DNA of 64,000 nt from Pyrus communis (lineage: Eukaryota; Streptophyta; Magnoliopsida; Rosales; Rosaceae), in assembly GCF_963583255.1 (NCBI RefSeq), contig NC_084815.1, forward strand, positions 11,269,724 through 11,333,723. The letters are read 5' to 3'. The number at the start of each line of letters is the position of its first letter. The first letter of the stretch is position 1. Positions 23,601 through 33,879 of this stretch are shown here, piece by piece. Under the pieces are notes generated by a model. That model did no database searches, was not told the DNA's origin, and saw nothing but the letters and a program-made list of their open reading frames with translations. Made by a program: the position numbers and the translations under genes.

Positions 23601-23942
23601 TCAGGAATAGATTCCAGGCAGTTGGCTCCAGATCGGAAGATTGACTCCAAGTGCCGGCTGATTGCTTCTTTTACTTTGCCATGCGAGTAAGAACAAGGAC
23701 AAAGAAAAAGACAGGGAAAGAGCATGATATGAGATATTTTTGCTTTTGACCTTTATGATATGAGATACCTTTGCTTTTGAAGAAGCGGTGAATGAATCAG
23801 CACATGTATTTGTTGTGCTGTTTCCTCCTAGGTCATATGTACTCCAGGCATCTGGTATCATCTTTGGGGAAGAAGAAAGAATTGAGTCTTTCGAAAGGCT
23901 TTGCTGGGAGTGCACCCTCAGAGGTGAGGGAGAGTTGGGCAT
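23601..23942 (-). CDS. Mini-ORF of cargo module (sense strand), copy A
   Basis: 113-codon ORF starting MPNSPSPLR, about 50 bp downstream of a TATATA box (near 23985) on the minus strand. The first 35 or so residues (SQQSLSK..IL.SSPKMIPDAWST) are shared with copies at 34472, 42860 and 58945. The later part, with a hydrophobic Ser/Leu run (LSFSLSLFLLAW), is not in the same frame in every copy. No known domain recognised. It could be a short first exon or a non-coding transcript; coding status is uncertain. Confidence 0.3.
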   Translation of the reverse strand: MPNSPSPLRVHSQQSLSKDSILSSSPKMIPDAWSTYDLGGNSTTNTCADSFTASSKAKVSHIIKVKSKNISYHALSLSFSLSLFLLAWQSKRSNQPALGVNLPIWSQLPGIYS

Positions 23943-23974
23943 TTTTCTTCAGGTTTGCCTTGCCATAAAAGACG

Positions 23975-24487
23975 AAGGTCGACATATATAGAGATAATAT
24001 CAAGTGGTGGTATTGTTCTTTTACCCTTGTCGACAAACGTTTTGATCCCGCAAATCCGGCTTTTTGAAATAGTGGCGCCTCTTCGATTTCTGAGCAGGCG
24101 CCCCTTTGCTTTCTGAACGACACGTAGTAGTGCGGATGCGGCTCCTTTTGACAAAGCTGCACGCGTTTTCTGAAAAGCAGCGAAATTGTCGCCGAACTTT
24201 GCGCTTGTCGGCTAAAGATGTGTAGTTGCGGTGATGGCCTCCACGTGTTGTCTGAAAAGAAGAAATCTTTTGACAAAGTTGAACGCGTCTTCTGAAAAGC
24301 CGAGAAAGCGTTGCCTAAATTACGCCGGAAATTCCGGCTTTTTGAATCGGTGGACGCGTCGCTTTGGCTTTTTAATTGAGCTATCGATCACCACAACAAA
24401 CACACTCTGAAGATTTCCCATTCTTGAAAATCGACTCCGGCCCTTTGAAATTTAACTCCATCCCTTCTCTTTGAACACTTTTGAAAA
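23975..24487. promoter_or_regulatory. Putative bidirectional promoter of cargo module
   Basis: Minus-direction TATATA near 23985 and a plus-direction TATA-like TTTTTAATTG near 24370 bracket CG-rich sequence. This contains GCGCCTCTTCGATTTCTGA-type units (two in this copy), and a duplicated block TTTTGACAAAG.TG.ACGCG...CTGAAAAGC. A CACGTG core lies at about 24242. A G-box at the other site is lost here (ACACGTAG). The TATA box is degenerate compared with other copies. Confidence 0.5.
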
Positions 24488-25144
24488 ATGGCAAACTCAT
24501 CGAACCTTAGCTTGGAATTGAGCCTTAGCAGTGATACGGGCGCGCCGCGTCAAGGTAACGTATGGCGCCCTTCTTTTTTATCTTCTAACGGTCTTCTTAC
24601 AGGTGAAGACTCCGTGATGCAGGACGCCACAACAGCTACAATAGTAGCTAAGAACCTCCTCACTCCAAAAGATAGTAGGCTGCTGTCAGGACGGTCCGAT
24701 GAGTTGGCCGTTCAAGAGTCCCTCGCACTTAGTGTTCAGTGTGCGTGTTCTGTGTCCAACATGGGCCAACGCCTGCTTGCTCGGTCCCGTCAGGTGGAAT
24801 CATTGATGGCAGAGGTGGAAAGACTTAAGCAAGAGATCCAGCAGCTTAAGTACGAGAATAGAAGTTTGCATGTGCTTGCAAATAACTATTCGTCGGGGAT
24901 GAAGAGGAAGCTTGATGAGCTGCACGAATCTGAGGGTCGAATCCAAAGTGACCGTCAAAGGCTTGCGGCTTATCTCCAGAGGCACCTTTTTCCTGGGTCA
25001 TCCAGCGCTTGGCCAAGTATTGAGGCCTGGAATGCTCTAGCTCCGATGCCTCACGCTCCGATGGCTTCCGCTCCGATGCCTTCTGCTTCTATGCCTTCCG
25101 CTTCTGCGCCTCGTAGTGGGGCTTCACGTAAACAACCTTTGTGA
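24488..25144 (+). CDS. Accessory coiled-coil protein (aORF copy 2)
   Basis: Intact ORF of 218 codons. The same architecture as the other copies: EAR-like LSLELSLSS at residues 7-15, the conserved block GNVWRPSFLSSNG, the coiled coil at about 96-165 (LMAEVERLKQEIQQLKYENR), KRKLDEL, and a tail of five-residue Pro/Met/Ala/Ser repeats ending SRKQPL. Differences from copy 1 are few: within the coiled coil S-to-R, K-to-Q and A-to-S. It is antisense to its host element and follows its own leader. Function unknown; an EAR-bearing nuclear protein is the inference. Confidence 0.7.
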   Translation: MANSSNLSLELSLSSDTGAPRQGNVWRPSFLSSNGLLTGEDSVMQDATTATIVAKNLLTPKDSRLLSGRSDELAVQESLALSVQCACSVSNMGQRLLARSRQVESLMAEVERLKQEIQQLKYENRSLHVLANNYSSGMKRKLDELHESEGRIQSDRQRLAAYLQRHLFPGSSSAWPSIEAWNALAPMPHAPMASAPMPSASMPSASAPRSGASRKQPL

Positions 25145-25170
25145 AGCTCCCCCTTTCTCCATGTTTAGTA

Positions 25171-25192
25171 TCTTTTTTTTTTTTTAATATAT

Positions 25193-25234
<42 letters not shown>
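25171..25234. repeat. Poly-T tract after aORF
   Basis: Two T runs separated by AATATATAAA, the second more than 35 bp. In element sense it is poly-A between the post-pol motif and the cargo ORF. Confidence 0.85.
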
Positions 25235-25238
<4 letters not shown>

Positions 25239-25239
25239 A

Positions 25240-25485
25240 TGCTTTGTTTATTCAGTGCATTGGGTTGCCTCCCAAGTAGCGCTTTCTTTTACGTCTTGCA
25301 GCCGGACGAAGAACCCAATCATTCCAGGATATGTTCACGAATCGGATGAGAACTCCGAGGCATGAACTGGTACCTAAAACAAGAAACAAAACAAAATTAA
25401 TAATCTGGAAAAATAAAAACAAACGAAAATAAAACAATCCAAGGGATTAGCAAATTTTCTAATCCCCAGCAACGGCGCCAAAATT
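25240..25485 (-). other. Post-pol motif, leader and PBS
   Basis: 25258-25317 is the reverse complement of the sequence just after the pol stop at 52963-53025 (TTCTTCGTCCGGCTGCAAG, GCGCTACTTGGGAGGCAACC). The leader and PBS follow (25463-25480, one mismatch, CCCCAGC for CCCCGGC). Deletion of gag-pol has brought the leader next to the 3' UTR. Confidence 0.8.
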
Positions 25486-25497
25486 TGATGCGAGATT

Positions 25498-26146
25498 CCA
25501 TACATGTTATATCACACATTCACATTTACATTTTGCTTTAATTTGAATCTGTGCATTTTAGTTAATTTTCGTATAAATCTAAATCCCCCTTTACTTTAAT
25601 GTCCAATTTAGTTAGAAAGTGTTTTAGTTTGTGTTTATGAGTGTTTTGATTCATTTTATTTCCCAATTTCGTCCAAATTCACCAAAGTGCTCAAAACTGC
25701 CCAGAAAGTGATTTTAAGGCAGTTTTGAGTGTTTTGGGTGATGTTTAAGTCTTTTGGTTTGTTTTAATGTTTTAAGTGATTAGTTTTACATTCTTTGAGT
25801 TAGTTTAGTGTTTTATATTGTGTTTTTACGTTCTTGAGTCAAGTTATTACTTAATTTCGTCCAAATTTGTGTTTGTGCTCAAATCTGCCCAGAAAGTGGT
25901 TTTTAGGCAGATTTGAGTGTGTTTGTGTTGTTTTGAGTCTTTTGGTTTGTCTTAGTGTTTTAAAGCTTAGTTTTGCATTCTTTGAGTCTAAGTTAGTATT
26001 TCATATTGTTATTTTACGTTTTTGAGTCAAATCCAAGTGGTTAACAATCCCTCCTAATCCCCGGTCTAGAACGATCCCTACTTATACATATACTACAATT
26101 TGACGAAAAGAGGGTTTAATTTGTGTGCGTATAAAATCTCGCATCA
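25498..26146 (+). repeat. LTR tail fragment, plus strand
   Basis: After a 12-bp minus-strand LTR stub and a short CCATACATGTTAT piece the sequence turns into the 3' third of a plus-strand LTR, with both U5 hairpins (near 25692 and 25878) and the end CTCGCATCA. It is followed by GTACC, internal to a 3' UTR, so it was once an LTR inserted there. Confidence 0.8.
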
Positions 26147-27647
26147 GTACCTTCCAACACAATGATAAGGATTTGGTTTATAATTGCATGACGGTTAGAA
26201 AGAGTTATAAACATAGAGAAAAGTTTGATTTACTCTTGGTATATGCTTGGTTATGGTTATAATGTATGACTTCACATGCAATCATAAAAGAAAAAAATTC
26301 GTTTTTGTAACATGCTTGAAGGAAGGAACTCAAACAAACGCTACAACCCTAAGAGACTTGAGCCTATAACGTTCTTTGGAGAGTATAATCTGTGATTTCT
26401 TGTTTTCTAAAGTTGTTGCATGATCTCATTATTCTTTGCTTGGTTACTACTTAGAAGGCGTTTCATCATATAGTTCCAAATGCTAGAACTCATGCCCATT
26501 TCATTCAAAGCATGTTATTGATTTGCATAACACATATTCAAGAAGAAGTTGTGTAGTGACCACCACCATAGCCAAATAGCCTTACTTCCCATACTTCGTA
26601 TATGTTGTAAGTTTTAACCCCGTTGAGCCTTGTTTAGCCTTTATTCTTTGTTTACCCACATTTTCCTCACCTAGCCTAGTTTAGGACAATCCCGACCCTT
26701 GTTCTTAAAAGATAGTGAGCATGACTTAATTGAATTCCTTTTGAGTTACATTATGAAAGAAAATAAGTGTGGGGGAGAGAATGTTTAAGTGTTTATGTTT
26801 TGAGATTCAAAAGAAAAGAAAAAGAAAAGAAAAAAAAAAAAAAAAAAAAGAGAAAAGAAAGAAAGAAAGAAAAAAGAGCTTGAAAAAAAAAATGAAAGAA
26901 TAAGTGATTGAAGAAAGGTTCCAAAACACCAATTCTGGGCGTAAATTGTCTAAATTCTCCCTTTTTGTTCAAAAGTTGAGTTTTCATTCAAAAGTGAATT
27001 CTAAGTTGATTCAAATGCTTTGCTCACTATTTCTTTAAGAACCTTTGTTTTCCATATCCCTTCTTTGTTATCCACATACCCCAAGCCCCGTTACAACCCT
27101 TGATTTCTATCTTGAGTGTTGTGTATTTCAATTTGTGGAGTTTGAACTTGGTATGAGCATATGGTGTCACTGGTTCTCCCGTCTAAGTAGTAGCATTCCA
27201 TTCATGAGATCATACCTAAACATGCTTATTAACTCCAGAATTTGCTTCCTTTGAAATACATATATGTGAGTGTTCATTTTTATGTTTACATCAATCTTCT
27301 CACATATAACTAGTATAGGGTGTGTAGTCAGAAAATCTGTGTGAAAAACGAGTGCATATCTTGTAAGGAATTGAGCAAATTCTCTAAGGCATGTTACTAC
27401 ATTCGAAAACATGGTTTTAAATGCTTAATTGTGAAATAGTATGTGGTGACTATGATTAAGAATGTACTCAAGTGTGAAGATGACTAAAATCTATGGGACT
27501 AATGATTTTTAACTTGTCATGTGCATTGGAAATCCGTGAGACGATTGTTGGAAGGTGTAGGTTGTGTTTTGTTCGTTTTGTCTAGTTTCGTTTCTCTTGT
27601 TGTTTTGTTTTGCTCGAGGACTAGCAAAAGATAAGTGTGGGGGTATT
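26147..27647 (+). other. 3' UTR with polypurine tract, plus strand
   Basis: Conserved 3' UTR from GTACCTTCCAACACAATG to the polypurine tract AAGTGTGGGGGTATT. A PPT-like AAGTGTGGGGGAGAG lies at about 26765-26780. The A-rich region 26808-26900 corresponds to the T-rich stretches of minus-strand copies. No gene seen. Confidence 0.8.
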
Positions 27648-29954
27648 TGATAGGAGCATATTCATGCAACTTAAATGGCTTGTTCTCGTGCATTTACGTT
27701 ATGTTTCTTTAGTTATTTTAGTCCTTTAAGCTATTTTCGTGTGTTTGTAGGTCCAAAGGGCTAAAGGAGCAAAAAGATGCATTTTGGAGACTTTTGGAGC
27801 ACTTTTGGGCTAAGGATGGATAGCTTATGCTTGGCGCCAAAATGTTGGACGAAATTGAAGACCAAAGTGTTGAAACTTTGTTCCCTTTAGTTCTAGGACA
27901 TTTAAACCTTTCCTTTATCCATTGCACATGCATTTCCAACCTAATCACTCACCCACACAATCTGCCATCATTCCAATCAAAACCGTGCACATGCTATCAC
28001 CATGCTTTCACATGCATTTTCAGCCATGCACATTCACCTTGCATTTGCAGAAAATCCACTTCCTTTGCACATGCATTCATCATCATCACTCTAGTTTTAA
28101 TTCACAAGCATTTCAGATTGCATTCCATTCATTGCACCCTTTAATCACATGCATTACATCTTTGTTCCAGCAACCCACATGCACAATCCACTCCACAAAA
28201 CATCCCATGCCGTGCACATTCATACACTTTCACATGCATCTTGGCAGATTTCACATGCACACACATGCATTTTCAGCACCAACAACACTCATTGCCATGC
28301 ACATTCACTCACCATACCATTCCAGCATTAGCACATGCAACCTAGCTGTCATGTTCCCCCCATTTCACCTATAAATACTCATTCATTCACACTCATTCAT
28401 AGACATTCATTTCACAACAAAAATTGGTCCCTTGGGGCCGTGCCTTTCACAAAGTCCATCCATTTCTTCCATAAACTCATCCATTGCAGAAATGTACACC
28501 ATCAAACTCCCTTGTGCCGTGCTCTCCCTTACAATCCAAACACCATCCTTCCATTTCCACCACTCCTCTTCCATATCTCCACCACTCCCCAAACCATTCA
28601 CACCATCAAACTCACCTTAGACCTTGTGCCACAACGAAGAGGAAGAGAAGAGTGCCTAAACGTTCATACAATTCAAGTTTGAGTTGTTGGAATGTTTAGG
28701 TGTTTCTTTGATTTCAATGTTTAATTTCAATGCTCTTTGTTTTGTACGAATGAGGAATGGATGATAAGAGGGCCTAAACGTTCATACAATTCAAGTTTGA
28801 GTTGTTGGAATGTTTAGGCGTTTCTTTGATTCTCTTTGTTTTGTACCATGAGGAACTAAACCCCCCTTGGTTAGGGGGTGATTCGAATATATGTTTATGC
28901 TTGCATTTTGATTTGAATACTTCTAATTGCGTTTCATAAGTTGTGGATTCAATTCGTTTAACTGTTTGATTGATAACTTATTTATGTATGTTCATTGAGA
29001 ATGCGCGCTTAATTTTCATGCATGAATATGACGCTAGAATATAAGTAAGTTTCACCTAATCGTTATGAACTTATATTCACAAGTAGTGGAGGTTGCTTAT
29101 AAACAATCGCGTTAAACAAATTCTTGGCATAAGTTTCATGCAATCCATAGTAACGAATGCCTCGTCAACACTTATAATTTTCATAGAGCGTAATGATTCT
29201 TGCTTGTATCTCTTCTATGCATTCATGTTGAGGACTTGTGGGGAATGTTTTGAATTGTTGTATGCGCTAACCCATCCAATTCAATAACGTTAGGAAGATT
29301 TGAAGGTTAATTAGTGCATCACGGTTAACCCGGGGTGTTGAGTTTCATAGTTTATTGAAATGCAATTGGAAATCATTTTATTATGCAAGTATAACATGTA
29401 TGGAGATGAACCCCTTAGCCATTCTATCATCCATTCATTCCATTCCATCAAATTCGTTTTACAATCTGTTTAGTTTATTAACTTGTTTTGTTATTTCAAT
29501 TTTCGTATAAATCTAAATCCCCCTTTACTTTAATGTCCAATTTAGTTAGAAATCAATTTAGTTTGTGCTTTTAAGTGTTTTGATTCATTTTATTTCCCAA
29601 TTTCGTCCAGATTCACCAAAGTGCTCAAAACTGCCCAGAAAGTGATTTTAAGGCAGTTTTGAGTGTTTTGGGTGATGTTTGAGTCTTTTGGTTTGTTTTA
29701 ATGTTTTAAGTGTTTAGTTTTACATTCTTTGAGTTAGTTTAGTGTTTTATATTGTGTTTTTACGTTCTTGAGTCAAGTTATTACTTAATTTCGTCCAAAT
29801 TTGTGTTTGTGCTCAAATCTGCCCAGAAAGTGGTTTTTAGGCAGATTTGAGTGTGCTTGTGTTGTTTTGAGTCTTTTGGTTTGTCTTAGTGTTTTAAAGT
29901 TTAGCTTTGCATTCTTTGAGTCTAGTATAGTGTTTCACATTGTTATTTTACGCA

Positions 29955-30080
29955 CAAAAAATTAATATTTTTTAGGAATTTAAGGCGGAAATGGACGTAT
30001 TTTTTTCTTTTAATAAATATCTATTTTGTACATTTCAATTTGAATTAGGAACTCCGCGTACAAGTGGTAAGTCATTAACT
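29955..30080. other. Unidentified insert in LTR U5
   Basis: Normal LTRs read TTTTACG then TTTTTGAGTCAAATCC. Here about 126 bp of different sequence (CACAAAAAATTAA ... CGCGTACAAGTGG ... TAACTACTC) lie between. It occurs once in the window. No flanking duplication or open frame is clear. Confidence 0.6.
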
Positions 30081-30100
30081 ACTCAAATCCAAGTGGTTAA

Positions 30101-32029
30101 TGATAGGAGCATATTTATGCGACTTAAATGGCTTGTTCTCGTACATTTACGTTATGTTTCTTTAGTTATTTTAGTACTTTAAGCTATTTTCGTGTGTTTG
30201 TAGGTCCAAAGGGCTAAAGGAGCAAAAAGATGCATTTTGGAGACTTTTGGAGCACTTTTGGGCTAAGGACGGATAGCTTATGCTTGAAGCCAAAGTGTTG
30301 GACGAAATTGAAGACCTAATTGGAGCCAAAGTGTTGGAACCTTGTTCTCTTTAGTTTTAGGACATTTAAACCTTTCCTAATCGCAATCATGCCATGCATA
30401 ACACACATCCATTCTAACACATTGTCATTGCACATGCATTTCCTTCATTAGTTAAACCACATATCATATCACTTAATCACTTATCACTTATCATCACCAC
30501 TTAACCACTTATCATATCATAACCACATATCATATCACTTATCACTTATCACTTAACATATCATCCACCTACTTCACCTACAACATCCACCTACTTCACC
30601 TACAACATCCACTTCACCTACAACATCCACCTACTTCACCTACAACATCCACCTACTTCACCTACAACCTCCACTTACTTCACCAACCTCACACACTTAC
30701 TTCACCTACAAATGACATAGCCATATGTTCCCTCCACTACTCCTATAAATACCCTTGCATTCATTCATTCAGGAACATCTCATTTCATACACAACACACC
30801 ATTTTTCCATTTCCCTTGTAATCCAAACACCACTCCCCAAACCATTCCCCCAAATCAAACTATCCTTAGACCTTGTGCTACAACAACGAGGAAGAGAAGA
30901 GTGCCTAAACGTTCATACAATTCAAGTTTGAGTTGTTGGAATGTTTAGGTGTTTCTTTGATTTCAATGTTTAAATTCAATTCTCTTTGTTTGTACGTATG
31001 AGGAATGGAAGAGAAGAGTGCCTAAACGTTCATACAATTCAAGTTTGAGTTGTTGGAATGTTTAGGTATTTCTTTGATTTCAAAGTTATAATAAACTAAA
31101 CCCCCTTTAGCTAGGGGGTGATTCGAAATATATGTTTATGCTTGCATTTTGATTTGATTACTTCTAATTGCATTTCATAAGTTGTTGATTCAATTTGTTT
31201 AACCGTTTGATTGATAACTTATTTATGTATGTTTATTAAGAATGCGCGCTTAATTTTCATGCATGAATATGACGCTAGAATATAAGTGATTTTCACCTAA
31301 TCGTTATGAACTTATATTCACAAGTAGTGGAGGTTGCTTATAAACAATCGCGTTAAATGAATTCTTGGCACGAGTTTCATGCTCATCATAGTAACGAATG
31401 CCTCGTCAACACTTATAGTTTTCATAATGCTTAATGATCTTTGATTGTATCTTTATTGTGCTGTTCACGTAAAGGACTTTTGGAGAATGTTGTGAATTGC
31501 GTTGCGCTAACCCATCCAATTCATTAACTTAAGGAAAACTTGACGGTTAATTTAAGCGGACCTAATTAACCCGGGTTGATGAGTTTCATAATTTATTGAA
31601 ATGTAATTGGAAATCTTTTTATTATGCAAGTGTAACATATGTGGCGAGATGACCCCCTTAGCTATTCTATCATCCATTCATTCCATTTCATCAATTTCAT
31701 ATTTACATTCTGTTTTAATTTGTTCATTTAATTTAATTTCGTATAAACTTAAATCCTCCTTTACTTTAATGTCAATTTAGTTAGAAATCATTTTAGTTTG
31801 TGTTTTTAAAAGCATTTTGAGTTTTTGGTTTGTTTTAGAGTTTTAAAGTTTAGTTTTACATTCTTTGAGTCTAATTTAGTGTTTTATATTGCGTTTTTAC
31901 GTTTTTGAGTCAGTTTCCAAGAGATTAACAATCCCTCCTAATCCCCGGTCCAGAACGATCCCTACTTGCACCTATACTACAAATTGACAAAAAGAGGGTT
32001 TAATTTGTGTGCGTATAAATCTCGCATCA
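30101..32029 (+). repeat. 5' LTR (1929 bp)
   Basis: TGATAGGAGC to CTCGCATCA. The U3 has CACTTATCAC-type repeats (30455-30550) and a 22-bp minisatellite (30563-30700), with few CATGCA motifs. TATAAATA at 30744-30751. Two CCTAAAC stem-loops near 30905 and 31020. The U5 hairpin of the other families is absent. Confidence 0.95.
30553..30705 (+). repeat. 22-bp minisatellite in U3
   Basis: About five to six units of CATCCACCTACTTCACCTACAA, one of them shortened, then degenerate units. The same array is in the 3' LTR at about 37385-37537. Longer reverse arrays (about seven units) occur at 55834-55980 and 61962-62108. Confidence 0.85.
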
Positions 32030-32034
32030 AATTT

Positions 32035-32052
32035 TGGCGCCGTTGCCGGGGA
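32035..32052 (+). other. tRNA-Asp primer-binding site
   Basis: TGGCGCCGTTGCCGGGGA, 5 bp after the 5' LTR, matching the tRNA-Asp 3' end in all 18 positions. Confidence 0.9.
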
Positions 32053-32141
32053 TTAGAAAATTTGCTAATCCCTTGGATTGTTTGTTTCTGTATTGTCTTT
32101 TAGATTTAGTTTTTATTTGTGTTTTGTTTGTTAAGAACAAC

Positions 32142-33110
32142 ATGGCACTTGATAACGCTTCTCTTTTGTCACAGCTCATGGAAAGGTCCCAAATGCAAAG
32201 AGTTGATATATCTAATCTTCGATCAAGGAATAATGTGTTTTCCAATACTTACAATTCGGATTGGAGTGATCATTCAAACTCTATGTGGTGGGAACCTCAA
32301 AATGCTCAACAAGGAGGATATTGGCAGCCACCACAACCTCATATTCAATATGCCCAACCAAACTCAAGTTCGTCAATAGATTATAATCAAAAGCTTAATG
32401 AATTAATTTGTTTGGTGCAGGGCTCACAAAATCAAGACAATGAGGCTCAACAAGAAGGATATTGGCAGCCATATGAGGAGTTCTATTCAACGCCTATGCA
32501 GCCACCACAAAGGTTGGACCACTTGGATAAGCAAATTGGGCAGATCGCGGAGTTCGTAGGACAGTTTCGAGACCAAGGCGAACTCCCTAGTTCAAACATT
32601 GTAAATCCGAAGGGAGGATTTGAAGCACCTTTGCCGGAAGCACTTATTGCTCCTACGCCATCTAATTCAAGTAAGGTTGTTCCAATTAGTTCTAACCCCA
32701 TTCCACCTAATATCCCTATTCCTTGCAGATTCATGACTTCCAAGGAAGAAGAAGGTGAAAAAGACATCTTGGAAGCCCTTTCAAAGGTGACAAGTAGGGA
32801 ATGTCATGAATTCATCAAAGAGGACGTTCTTGAAACCACAAAATCCAAAGAAGTTAAATTTGATGACATTGGACAAGTCATAACCATCACTTGCAATCTG
32901 GCCAAGTCCAATATCCCTGAAACTTTCAAAGGAGTGGTGTTTGTCATTGAGTTCTTGTCGGACAAAACAAGTAAGTTTTTTTCAAATTCCTTTACATTTT
33001 ATACTAACTTGCTGTTTTTTATGAATCAGGCACCTACACTAGAGTTCAAACCATTGCCGGTTCACTTCAAGTATCACCTTCCATTCAAGGACCAATTCCA
33101 TGCCGTTTGA
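32142..33110 (+). CDS. Gag-derived protein of non-autonomous element (copy 2)
   Basis: Intact ORF of 322 codons from ATG (MALDNASLL). An upstream in-frame extension starts only with TTG inside the PBS and is not used here. Order of matches: Asn/Gln/Trp-rich NTYN..W segment, the QIGQIAEFVGQFRDQGE segment, NPKGGFE, PIPCRFMTSKEEEGEKDILE, the roughly 60-residue unmatched block (ECHEFIKED to FKGVVFVIEF), and the PR-RT linker (LEFKPLPVHFKY). Compared with copy 1 an internal stretch after GGFE is missing. A GTAAGT...TACTAAC...CAG string (32971-33029) looks like a 59-nt intron, but splicing would shift the frame. It lies tail to tail with the aORF. Confidence 0.65.
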   Translation: MALDNASLLSQLMERSQMQRVDISNLRSRNNVFSNTYNSDWSDHSNSMWWEPQNAQQGGYWQPPQPHIQYAQPNSSSSIDYNQKLNELICLVQGSQNQDNEAQQEGYWQPYEEFYSTPMQPPQRLDHLDKQIGQIAEFVGQFRDQGELPSSNIVNPKGGFEAPLPEALIAPTPSNSSKVVPISSNPIPPNIPIPCRFMTSKEEEGEKDILEALSKVTSRECHEFIKEDVLETTKSKEVKFDDIGQVITITCNLAKSNIPETFKGVVFVIEFLSDKTSKFFSNSFTFYTNLLFFMNQAPTLEFKPLPVHFKYHLPFKDQFHAV

Positions 33111-33122
33111 TTTTATTTATGT

Positions 33123-33180
33123 TAATAAAAAAAAAATAAAAAAATAAAAAAAAAATAAAAAAAAAAGAAGAGAAAGAAAG
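33123..33180. repeat. A-rich low-complexity tract
   Basis: Runs of AAAAAATAAAA between the gag-like ORF and the aORF 3' end, equivalent to the T tracts beside plus-strand aORF copies. Confidence 0.85.
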
Positions 33181-33207
33181 ATACTAAACATGGAGAAAGG
33201 TGGAGCT

Positions 33208-33879
33208 TCACAAAGGTTGTTTGCGTGAAGCCCCACTACGAGGCGCAGAAGCGGAAGGCATAGAAGCGGGAGGCATAGAAGCGGGAAGCATCGGAGCGGA
33301 AGCCATCGGAGCGGGAGGCATCGGAGCTAGAGCAGTCCAGGCCTCAATACTTGGCCAAGCGCTGGATGACCCAGGAAAAAGGTGCCTCTGGAGATAAGAC
33401 GCAAGCCTTTGACGGTCACTGTGAATTCGACCCTCAGATTCTTGCAGCTCATCAAGCTTCCTCTTCATCCCCGACGAATAGTTATTTGCAAGCACATGCA
33501 AACTTCTATTCTCGTACTTAAGCTGCTGGATCTCTTGCTTAAGTCTTTCCACCTCTGCCATCAACGATTCCACTTGGCGGGACCGAGCAAGCAGGCGTTG
33601 GCCCATGTTGGACACAGAACTCGCACACTGAACACTAAGTGCGAGGGACTCTTGAACGGCCAACTCATCGGACCGTCCTGACAGCAGCCTACTATCTTTT
33701 GGAGTGAGGAGGTTTTTAGCTACTATTGTAGCTGTTGTGGCGTCCTGCATCACAGAGTCTTCACCTGAAAGAGGACCGTTAGAAGATAAAAAAGAAGGGC
33801 GCCATACATTACCTTGACGGGGCGCAACCGGATCGCTGCTGAGACTCAAATCTAAGCTAAGGTTCGATGAGTTTGCCAT
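33208..33879 (-). CDS. Accessory coiled-coil protein (aORF copy 3)
   Basis: Intact ORF of 223 codons; I chose the ATG at 33879, since the upstream extension uses TTG. EAR-like LSLDLSLSS replaces LSLELSLSS and keeps the LxLxLxL pattern. The coiled coil, KRKLDEL and SRKQPL end are as in copy 2. The tail has extra Pro/Met/Ala repeats (APMLPASMPPASMPS). It is encoded opposite to the element. Its promoter side faces the mini-ORF at 34472, and its 3' end faces the gag-like ORF about 97 bp away. Because this element looks very young, the intact frame alone does not prove selection, but the older copies are intact too. Confidence 0.72.
   Translation of the reverse strand: MANSSNLSLDLSLSSDPVAPRQGNVWRPSFLSSNGPLSGEDSVMQDATTATIVAKNLLTPKDSRLLSGRSDELAVQESLALSVQCASSVSNMGQRLLARSRQVESLMAEVERLKQEIQQLKYENRSLHVLANNYSSGMKRKLDELQESEGRIHSDRQRLASYLQRHLFPGSSSAWPSIEAWTALAPMPPAPMASAPMLPASMPPASMPSASAPRSGASRKQPL

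Larger units (their letters stand above)
19398..25497 (-). mobile_element. Non-autonomous element with aORF cargo, 5' LTR lost
   Basis: In element sense: 5' LTR stub (25497-25486), PBS, short leader, post-pol motif, poly-A tract, aORF in antisense, bidirectional promoter, sense mini-ORF, 3' UTR, polypurine tract, 3' LTR (21413-19398). No gag-like ORF. The order matches the intact element 54378-62593, so both belong to one structural class. The 5' LTR was removed by a rearrangement at about 25497. Confidence 0.85.

Noticed and set aside
25171..25234. aORF as a retroposed mRNA with poly-A tail
   Set aside because: The tract after the aORF stop is poly-T in the aORF sense, the wrong strand for an mRNA tail, and no target duplication bounds the ORF.
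30553..30705. CRISPR-like array
   Set aside because: Units are contiguous without unique spacers and the setting is a plant LTR.
32034..32141. N-terminal extension of the gag-like ORF into the PBS
   Set aside because: It depends on a TTG start inside the primer-binding site. The other copies support ATG at MALDN.
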